Part shown: positions 16,794-22,576 of the stretch, piece by piece
Numbering within the stretch: the first letter of the stretch is position 1
How the letters are laid out: every line of letters starts with the position of its first letter
Origin: a virus
Length of the DNA stretch: 32,479 bases
Direction: 5' to 3' (one strand)
IMG/VR virus record: IMGVR_UViG_3300025117_000177
Coordinates: 1-32,479 of that record
The notes under the pieces: generated by a model
Database searches by the model: none
What the model was told of the DNA's origin: nothing
The model's input: only the letters and a program-made list of their open reading frames with translations
Made by a program: the position numbers and the translations under genes

Positions 16794-17035
16794 TTTTTAT
16801 CTCCTAAAAATGAATACATTGAAGCTTCATCTATTGCCCCACAATTTCTTGTGAGCAAATTACATATTCTATCAAATGAAACTTTATAATGTTCATATAT
16901 TTCTGGTTTATTTTTTCTTAGTACTTCCAAAAGATCATCACAAAAATCTAAATCAGCTTCAAGAACCACATCATCAATAAAATTCTCTTTTATGTACTGA
17001 GCAATTTGTTCAATAAGAACTTCCTTCTTAATCAA
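16790..17035 (-). CDS. Small hypothetical protein with TTG start
   Basis: 81 residues. The start is TTG at 17035, inside TTGA formed with the stop of the preceding tiny gene, and is preceded at ideal spacing by AGGAGGTG, one of the best ribosome binding sites in the window, which offsets the rare start codon. The protein is helical and acidic (LEADLDFCDDLLEVLRKNKP; DRICNLLTRNCG), with three scattered cysteines not arranged as a zinc site. The end overlaps the dUTPase start by 4 nt. No family recognised. Confidence 0.75.
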   Translation of the reverse strand: MIKKEVLIEQIAQYIKENFIDDVVLEADLDFCDDLLEVLRKNKPEIYEHYKVSFDRICNLLTRNCGAIDEASMYSFLGDKK

Positions 17036-17199
17036 ATTGCACCTCCTCTAAAATTCTCAAAGTGCATAGCGCACAAAAAATAATTTCCTTTCTTTACTGG
17101 ATTATCACAACCATCCACACTACAAATACGCACACCTACAACTGGCTGCTTTATTTTCTTTGAAGAAGTGTATTTTCGTTTTTTCTTTTCTTCGGTCAT
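17032..17199 (-). CDS. 55-residue zinc-finger-like protein
   Basis: Short frame MTEEKKKRKYTSSKKIKQ... ending NFRGGAI. A basic N-terminus (about 20 residues, many Lys) is followed by Cys26 and Cys31 in RICSVDGCDNP and Cys43/His46 in YFLCAMH, a plausible C4C...C2H treble-clef-like zinc site. The ATG at 17199 overlaps the helicase stop (ATGA) and its own stop overlaps the next TTG start (TTGA), so it is locked into a translationally coupled chain, strong evidence that it is real despite its size. A nucleic-acid-binding or adaptor role is inference. Confidence 0.75.
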   Translation of the reverse strand: MTEEKKKRKYTSSKKIKQPVVGVRICSVDGCDNPVKKGNYFLCAMHFENFRGGAI

Positions 17200-19043
17200 G
17201 ATGATCTCGTTACTAAGTCTATTGCATTTGCCTCCAACAGCTCACGAATAAAACGTGATTCGTAAGTATCTATCTTCCTACCAAAATACATCATAGTTGT
17301 TGGTCTAATCAAATGCAATCTACGACGAGCCCTGGTTATGCCAACATAAAAAAGTCTTCTTTCTTCTTCAAAATCTGTTCCTTCATCATCTCCTAATCTA
17401 ATATAAGGCAAACATCCATCAGTAACAGAAGGAATTATAATAATGTCTGACTCAAGCCCTTTGGCTTTATGAATAGTCATCAAGACAACTTTAGTATCAT
17501 CATTTTCATTCTTATTTTCAGATTTATCAGACATAAATGAAATACCATCTATGGCTTCATTAAATGTTTTATATGAATTCATCAATTCTAGAAAATAATT
17601 CAAATCTTGTTTACGAGAATCAATATTTTCATCAATACCGTATTTAAGAGCTATCATATTTTCAAGATAAAACTTCAAGAAACTATTAAAAGAAGTAGAA
17701 CAATTTTCTTCTTCACTACATTCAATTAACAATTTAGAAAACCTACTCAATACAACCTTAGAACCTCCGTTGAAACTGTATGAAGAATTCTTTTGTATTT
17801 TTTCAATAATATCTTCTGCTGTTTTTCTACCAACCCCGCTGAACATTAACAAAAGTCTTTCCCAAGATACAGCATCTTTTATATTTACCATCACATTGAT
17901 GAACGCAATACAGTCTTTTATGTGTGATCTTCCAAAGAAACTTAAATCTCCCTTGATAATATATCTAATACCTCTAGCGGTAAGTGCCGTTTCAATTTCA
18001 TTAGACATAAAATTGGTTCGGTAAATAATATTTATTTCACGCGGCACAGCACCCAAATCAATGTACTGTTTCACGAGCATAGAAACAGCAGCAGCCTGCC
18101 TGTCGGTACTTTCAACAATATGATACTGACCTTTTTTACCGGGCTTCCTAACAGCAACTATGTTTTTTTCATATCCTTCATTACAGTGAGAAGCTATTAC
18201 ATTTGCAGCTAACGCTAATTCAGGAGAACAACGATAATTTTTAGTCATGTATAAATATTTAGCATTAGGAAAAGATTTTCCAAAATCAATGATGTTTTGA
18301 ACATTCGATCCACGAAATTTGTAAATAGATTGCTTTTCATCTCCATAAATACTTATATTTCCGTGTTTTGCAGCCAAACGCTTAACAATTTCAAACTCTA
18401 TGGTATTAGTGTCTTGAGATTCATCAACAAAAATATATTTAAAATTGTCTGCTAATATATCTCCAATTTTGGTTTCATGTATCAATTTATGGAAATATAA
18501 TTCTAAATCATCAAAATCTAATTGATTATTCTGAAGCTTCAACGACTGATACTTTCTAATAACACTTCTAAGCGAAGTTTCATTTGGCATTTTATGATTA
18601 ACACGCATTCGTGAATAAATGCCAAAAGTGAAACCTAGTTGCTTTAAATCAACATTTTCTTCTTTTGCAACACGCTTAAAGAGTGTTTCAGCTTCATTCG
18701 CTAAAATAGAATAATCGCTAGAAATATTTATATATTTTCCGTATTGACGCAACATTAACGAACAGAATGAATGGAAATTGCCAGATCTAACTGAATAAGC
18801 TCGCTTACCAATAAGCTTAGTCATGCGTTGCGTCATCTGTTTTGCTGCATTTCTTGTAAAAGTAAGCATAAGAATAGAATCAGGAGACACCTTCTGACAT
18901 TCAACAAGATATGCAACTTGATGAGTCATTTGATGAGTTTTTCCACTTCCTGGAACAGCCAAGATCAACCTTACGCCTTCATAATCTAACAAAATCTTAG
19001 TCTGTTCTTCATTGAGACTTTTAGAATATTTTGCTGGTAACAT
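17196..19043 (-). CDS. UvrD/Rep-type SF1 helicase
   Basis: 615 residues from the ATG at 19043 (a TTG one codon earlier is possible; AGG lies 8 nt upstream of the ATG). All SF1A motifs: AVPGSGKTHQM (Walker A), LMLTFTRNAAKQM (Ia), IFVDESQDT (II), YGDEKQSIYKFRG (III), KNYRCSPEL (IV), LMTIHKAKGLESD (V), FYVGITRARRRL (VI). Somewhat shorter than cellular UvrD/PcrA (about 720), mainly by loss of the C-terminal Tudor-like tail. A 3'-5' helicase for repair or recombination, or for clearing the fork (T4 Dda and phage UvrD homologues are precedents). First gene of the chain leading to dUTPase. Confidence 0.93.
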   Translation of the reverse strand: MLPAKYSKSLNEEQTKILLDYEGVRLILAVPGSGKTHQMTHQVAYLVECQKVSPDSILMLTFTRNAAKQMTQRMTKLIGKRAYSVRSGNFHSFCSLMLRQYGKYINISSDYSILANEAETLFKRVAKEENVDLKQLGFTFGIYSRMRVNHKMPNETSLRSVIRKYQSLKLQNNQLDFDDLELYFHKLIHETKIGDILADNFKYIFVDESQDTNTIEFEIVKRLAAKHGNISIYGDEKQSIYKFRGSNVQNIIDFGKSFPNAKYLYMTKNYRCSPELALAANVIASHCNEGYEKNIVAVRKPGKKGQYHIVESTDRQAAAVSMLVKQYIDLGAVPREINIIYRTNFMSNEIETALTARGIRYIIKGDLSFFGRSHIKDCIAFINVMVNIKDAVSWERLLLMFSGVGRKTAEDIIEKIQKNSSYSFNGGSKVVLSRFSKLLIECSEEENCSTSFNSFLKFYLENMIALKYGIDENIDSRKQDLNYFLELMNSYKTFNEAIDGISFMSDKSENKNENDDTKVVLMTIHKAKGLESDIIIIPSVTDGCLPYIRLGDDEGTDFEEERRLFYVGITRARRRLHLIRPTTMMYFGRKIDTYESRFIRELLEANAIDLVTRSS

Positions 19044-19119
19044 CAATTGAACCTAAAAATGGATCACAATGATGTTACTATTGATTTTTTTGGAAAAAGA
19101 CGGCGTGAGATAAGGAGAA

Positions 19120-19581
19120 TTATTCGTTCAAGGCCCTACGAAGATCACGAGACATCTTGAAACGAACAACCTTTTTGGCCTTGACGACAACAGTTTCACC
19201 GGTAAGAGGATTGCGTCCATTGTGTTCCTTCGTCTGTTTCATGGTGAAACGACCAAGGGTATCGATGCGAATCTTTTTACCAGCCAGAAGCGCCTTCTGC
19301 ATGATTTCAAAGATTTCATCGATAACAACTTCAGCATCCTTCCTGGAAGAGAAATACTTCTCAGCAACAGCCTTCATTATCACGCGCTTAGTGATAACAT
19401 CGAGGGTGTCGATAGTCTTCTTTTCCTTCTTTTCCTTTGCAGTCTTTACCTTCTTGACTTCCTTTTCTGCCTTAGCAGCTTTGACTTCCTTCATAGTCTT
19501 AGCAACAGGCTTCGCAGTTTCCTTCACAGCGGGCTTCGTAACAGTCTTCGCAACGGGCTTCTTCGTGGTTTCGGTAGCCAT
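19120..19581 (-). CDS. HU-family DNA-binding protein with H1-like tail
   Basis: 153 residues from the ATG at 19581, chosen because GGAGGAAATCAA directly precedes it; the frame extends 15 codons further upstream without a ribosome binding site. Residues about 62-153 form a complete HU/IHF fold ending in the DNA-intercalating arm GRNPLTGETV (proline tip at 125). Residues 1-55 are a low-complexity Lys/Ala/Pro/Thr tail (KPVAKTVTKPAVKETAKPVA), like histone H1 tails and seen in some bacterial HU variants. Likely to bend and compact phage DNA, or to act as a nucleoid or transcription architect. GC-rich codon use and a good promoter suggest abundant expression. Monocistronic. Confidence 0.92.
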   Translation of the reverse strand: MATETTKKPVAKTVTKPAVKETAKPVAKTMKEVKAAKAEKEVKKVKTAKEKKEKKTIDTLDVITKRVIMKAVAEKYFSSRKDAEVVIDEIFEIMQKALLAGKKIRIDTLGRFTMKQTKEHNGRNPLTGETVVVKAKKVVRFKMSRDLRRALNE

Positions 19582-19633
19582 TTGATTTCCTCCAAAGTTA
19601 CAATGTAAAAAGCCAAAACCAACCACTAAAAGT

Positions 19634-19663
19634 TTTATACATGACGCTAGTGCTGAAAATCAA
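19634..19663 (-). promoter_or_regulatory. Promoter for the HU gene (TTGATT-18-TATAAA)
   Basis: Minus strand: TTGATT at 19663-19658, 18-nt spacer, TATAAA at 19639-19634; start predicted near 19627, giving a leader of about 45 nt to the ATG at 19581. The -35 hexamer is the same as in the 15364 promoter. It explains the separate expression of this gene. Confidence 0.55.
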
Positions 19664-19741
19664 GCAAAAAATAGATTATTTTTAAAAAAAAATTCGGCAA
19701 ACAATCAATATTCAGATTTTAATTTTAACATTTTGTAATTA

Positions 19742-20374
19742 TTAAACGAATTTACAAGTTGGACAAACAATACATCCACTCATATCTGATTCTATGAAAA
19801 GAACATCATTATCAAAAAATCTTTTACAAACATAGCACTGATTAAAACCAAGACAATCTAAAACAATCAGTTTATTTCCACTATTTTTACCAACAGTATC
19901 CACCATATTTATACGCAGTTTTGAATTACACTTATGTAAATAATCATCCAATAAAAAAAAATTCTTATCTGTATCGATTTTTTTATATCTGTGCGACCAA
20001 ATAAAAAATGTAACACTATTTCTATTAACCTGTAAGCTTAATTGATGATGATTATTATAATCAGATAAAAAATCAAAAAATTCAATCTTTTGATTTGAAT
20101 AATTCAATTCAATTGAATCTTTTTTAAACAACGATTCAAATTTACTTTTATCAGAATTAGCATCTTGTATGGAATTAACAAATATCATCCAATAGAGCTT
20201 GGTATAAAAACTTTCTTCTTGATTTAATATCTTCGATTTTATGATATTTTTAATCAAATTATTCAAATCAGATGAGCCAAATAATATTTTTTTAGACAAA
20301 ATAATATCACTATTAGAACATTTCTTCTGAAGTTCTTCTAAACAACTATGAAAAAATAAACTTTTAATCTTCAT
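19742..20374 (-). CDS. Hypothetical protein with C-terminal zinc ribbon
   Basis: 210 residues. Ends in a four-cysteine zinc ribbon: CYVC (about 181-184) and CIVCPTC (about 201-207). The N-terminal 150 residues are rich in Ser, Asn, Lys and aromatic residues without a recognisable domain (FLSDYNNHHQLSLQVNR). The ATG at 20374 overlaps the DHH phosphoesterase gene by 11 nt. The ribbon suggests nucleic-acid or protein binding, and the neighbour suggests a partner or regulator of the phosphoesterase. Codon use is extremely AT-rich. Unknown family. Confidence 0.75.
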   Translation of the reverse strand: MKIKSLFFHSCLEELQKKCSNSDIILSKKILFGSSDLNNLIKNIIKSKILNQEESFYTKLYWMIFVNSIQDANSDKSKFESLFKKDSIELNYSNQKIEFFDFLSDYNNHHQLSLQVNRNSVTFFIWSHRYKKIDTDKNFFLLDDYLHKCNSKLRINMVDTVGKNSGNKLIVLDCLGFNQCYVCKRFFDNDVLFIESDMSGCIVCPTCKFV

Positions 20375-21284
20375 CTTGACTGGGCCAAACGATATTCAAT
20401 ATTGGAAAATTGCATAAATGTTCAGATTTTAATGAAAATCCAGCAGCATCTTTATGTCCACCACCACCATTAGCCTTAGCTAAAGCAAAAGCTCTGAGAT
20501 TTTTAGTACGAACATCTATACTTTTGTGCTTAGTATTTACATTCAATATGAAATCAGGCGCTTCTGGTCGAAGTTCTTCAAAAATCTTTTCACAAACATC
20601 AGAAACAGATATTTGACTATAAATCACTAAGGCTGTCTGTCCATCTGAATTCGACATAAAATGACCATTTTTTGCCCAATATAAAGACTCGTACTCGACT
20701 TGTTTTGTTCTATCATCAATTATCAAATTTTCATTTTCTGAAATAAGATTCTGACAACCAAGCAAGCGTTTAACAATCTTTTCAACAAAAATTTGAAATG
20801 AATCCATATAACGAAGAGTATTTAATCTACGACTTAATTTGCTAGTGTGCTTCCACAAATCATAATCATTTACCAAAAACATGAATTCTTCTAATAAAAG
20901 AAATGATTTTTCAGTTAATTTTCTCTTTAAATCGTTTTTAAAAAAATCAAACATCAAATAAGAACCACAATATTCTATAGAATGTCTTGAGTTAATAGGA
21001 AAATATTTTAAAAATTTCTCAGTTCCTTGGTGATGATCAAAAAAGAACGTTTCAGCAGGATGAGCCAATAAAATTTTAACGGACTCTTCTGATTGAGGTG
21101 CTATATCTGCTATGATAATTCTTTTAGCTTTTTTGTTATATTCACACGTTTTCTTTATGTGATTATCTACTGTTTTATAATTAGAACTAAGAATAAATAA
21201 ACTATCTTTATCGAACAACAATCTTCCCAATACAGCACATCCTGTACCGTCAAGATCACCATGAGTAATAAGAATGTTTTCCAT
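20364..21284 (-). CDS. DHH/DHHA1-family phosphoesterase
   Basis: 306 residues from the ATG at 21284, which follows GAGGAATTG and shares one base with the previous stop (TGATG); the frame extends 11 codons upstream without support. DHH domain: THGDLDG (Asp10, Asp12), IIADIAP (Asp60), FFDHHQG (83-85), VNDYDLW (138-144, Asp140). DHHA1 domain: NGGGGHKDAAGF (272-283). All metal ligands are present. Family members cleave phosphodiesters: RecJ exonuclease, oligoribonuclease NrnA/NrnB, or cyclic-di-AMP phosphodiesterase. Length and the absence of an OB domain favour a NrnB-like nanoRNase or cyclic-dinucleotide hydrolase over full RecJ. In a phage it could recycle nucleotides or degrade a cyclic-nucleotide alarm signal; the sequence does not decide. 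Confidence 0.88.
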   Translation of the reverse strand: MENILITHGDLDGTGCAVLGRLLFDKDSLFILSSNYKTVDNHIKKTCEYNKKAKRIIIADIAPQSEESVKILLAHPAETFFFDHHQGTEKFLKYFPINSRHSIEYCGSYLMFDFFKNDLKRKLTEKSFLLLEEFMFLVNDYDLWKHTSKLSRRLNTLRYMDSFQIFVEKIVKRLLGCQNLISENENLIIDDRTKQVEYESLYWAKNGHFMSNSDGQTALVIYSQISVSDVCEKIFEELRPEAPDFILNVNTKHKSIDVRTKNLRAFALAKANGGGGHKDAAGFSLKSEHLCNFPILNIVWPSQDED

Positions 21285-21619
21285 CAATTCCTCAAAGCTT
21301 GATAACGAACATGACACACATTTTCATAATAAAAATCAAATTGGAAAAGAAACTCAGCATTCAAACGAATTGCTAAAGCTAATTCATCATCTTCATTGTT
21401 CTTAATTATTTCATAGGCTTCAAGAATTTCTTTAATTTTTTCTTTAACTTTCAAATCTATCTGTGTTTTAAAATAATTCCAGTTTTCATTTGAAACAGGA
21501 AAACCGTATTCTACTCGATGAAGAATATTTTTCACATCTTCTGGAAAACTCTGATAAAACAGATAATACCACATCTGAAACATTTCTGAATGAGTTTCTG
21601 TTTCTATGTTTTTTAGCAT
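21284..21619 (-). CDS. Hypothetical protein upstream of DHH gene
   Basis: 111 residues, MLKNIETETHSEM to VRYQALRN. Acidic and helical, with aromatic-rich stretches (MWYYLFYQSFPED; FLFQFDFYYENV) that may form an interaction surface; too polar for a membrane helix. The stop overlaps the DHH start (TGATG) and the start overlaps the stop of a 37-codon gene by 7 nt, so it belongs to a coupled operon. No family recognised. Confidence 0.72.
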   Translation of the reverse strand: MLKNIETETHSEMFQMWYYLFYQSFPEDVKNILHRVEYGFPVSNENWNYFKTQIDLKVKEKIKEILEAYEIIKNNEDDELALAIRLNAEFLFQFDFYYENVCHVRYQALRN

Positions 21620-21726
21620 TTTTGATTTCGTTTAATACTACACACTTCAAACGGTCCAAAAAATGTTTTCTTTTTAACATCAATCTTTAAAAGACGTGTT
21701 TTATTGCAAATACAACATTCTTGCAT
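21613..21726 (-). CDS. 37-residue cysteine-rich micro-protein
   Basis: Frame MQECCICNKTRLLKI... to KRNQKC. Cysteine pairs CCIC near the N-terminus and VCSIKRNQKC at the C-terminus suggest one small zinc site. GGAGGAAG lies 8-11 nt before the ATG at 21726 (an in-frame ATG at 21744 lacks one), and the stop overlaps the next gene's start within ATGCTAA. It is the first gene of the DHH operon, downstream of a promoter and two hairpins. Small size keeps confidence moderate. Confidence 0.55.
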   Translation of the reverse strand: MQECCICNKTRLLKIDVKKKTFFGPFEVCSIKRNQKC

Positions 21727-21787
21727 TATGCAATCTTCCTCCATATTCAAAACAAAATCTTGATTATGCCAACAGCAAATATGATCT

Positions 21788-21806
21788 ATGGTTTTTTTTC
21801 AACCAT
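21788..21806 (-). promoter_or_regulatory. Second leader hairpin of the DHH operon
   Basis: ATGGTT/AACCAT, a 6-bp stem with a 7-nt A-rich loop as read in the minus-strand RNA, between the stronger hairpin and the first ribosome binding site of the operon. Not followed by a U-run, so not an intrinsic terminator. Possible mRNA-stability or regulatory element. Confidence 0.35.
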
Positions 21807-21822
21807 CTTTCTTCCATCAAAG

Positions 21823-21852
21823 GCAGCACCAATCAATACCAATTGGTGCTGC
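21823..21852 (-). promoter_or_regulatory. Strong leader hairpin (11-bp perfect stem)
   Basis: GCAGCACCAAT (21823-21833), 8-nt loop, ATTGGTGCTGC (21842-21852). With the minus-strand start predicted near 21865 this stem lies about 13 nt into the transcript. There is no T-run on either side, so it is not a standard terminator. Its AGCACC/GGTGCT core also occurs in the hairpin at 30403-30434. Candidate 5' stabiliser, operator or protein-binding RNA element. Confidence 0.5.
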
Positions 21853-21871
21853 GACACGAACCAGTTATTCA

Positions 21872-21899
21872 ATAATACAAACAAAATCAGAAAAATCAA
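21872..21899 (-). promoter_or_regulatory. Promoter for the DHH operon (TTGATT-16-TATTAT)
   Basis: Minus strand: TTGATT at 21899-21894, 16-nt spacer, TATTAT at 21877-21872. Same -35 as the HU and receiver promoters. It places the two hairpins in a leader of about 140 nt. Divergent from the plus-strand promoter at 21923. Confidence 0.5.
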
Positions 21900-21922
21900 T
21901 TAGATAGTGGAACTAAATCAAC

Positions 21923-21951
21923 TTGAGCTATCAAAGAACCAATGGTAGAAT
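21923..21951 (+). promoter_or_regulatory. Promoter for plus-strand fibre genes (TTGAGC-17-TAGAAT)
   Basis: TTGAGC (21923-21928), 17-nt spacer, TAGAAT (21946-21951); start near 21958, leader of about 23 nt containing the AAGGAG site. This decides the start of the next gene: translation cannot begin at an upstream ATG at 21942 because that lies before the transcript start. Confidence 0.6.
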
Positions 21952-21980
21952 TTGCGGGCTTTACTACAAAGGAGAAATAT

Positions 21981-22508
21981 ATGCCAGCTAGTATGTATGC
22001 CATAGATCCTGTTAGCGGTAAGAAAAGATTAGTAACCGGAAAAGAAGTTCCGCAGTCATTCGATCAACTAAAAGATAAAGGAATAGATGATGGAGGAAAA
22101 TCTCCTGATCGTTGTTTATCTGCAAAACGTATTCACAAACTTCTTAATTTAAAAGCTGAAAAAGATCACTCACACGAATATATGCCAGTCAAAAGATACA
22201 GAAATTTAGATCTAACTCAAGAAGCCATAATTGAATTAGAAACTGTAGAAAAAGATACAATTTGGACTTTAGGAACAATTTTATCTTCTTCAATAGAAGA
22301 AGTTACAGTGCAACCTGTGATAAAACTTATAGATAATGATGGTGATGTATCAAATGAAACAACATTAGACTTCACTGAGTCTCTTCAATGTAGCGGATTT
22401 AATGGTTTTCCAAAAAGTACAGCCAGGGGAGATACTTTAAAATTACAGATAGTAACTCCAGCAACTGCTAACTTATATAAGATAAATATTTTATTGGCTT
22501 GTTGGTAA
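21981..22508 (+). CDS. Hypothetical, probable virion-associated protein
   Basis: 175 residues from the ATG at 21981, preceded by AAAGGAGAAATAT and downstream of a good promoter. N-terminus MPASMYAIDPVSGKK, middle charged (LKAEKDHSHEYMPVKRYRN), C-terminal half a run of beta strands (VTVQPVIKLIDNDGDVSNET; LKLQIVTPATANLYKIN). The beta-rich C-terminus and the location immediately before the large beta-helix protein suggest a structural partner such as a fibre base, adaptor or decoration protein. No family recognised. Confidence 0.75.
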   Translation: MPASMYAIDPVSGKKRLVTGKEVPQSFDQLKDKGIDDGGKSPDRCLSAKRIHKLLNLKAEKDHSHEYMPVKRYRNLDLTQEAIIELETVEKDTIWTLGTILSSSIEEVTVQPVIKLIDNDGDVSNETTLDFTESLQCSGFNGFPKSTARGDTLKLQIVTPATANLYKINILLACW

Positions 22509-22576
22509 TGAATTCGTATTTCAAAACAAGTAGCGAAAAACTCGCTTTGCTTGCAACAACAAATTAAGGGGGAAGT

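Noticed and set aside
22532-22546. AGCGA-AAAAC-TCGCT hairpin between the two plus-strand genes as terminator
   Set aside because: Short stem and no T-run after it; the two genes more likely share one transcript.
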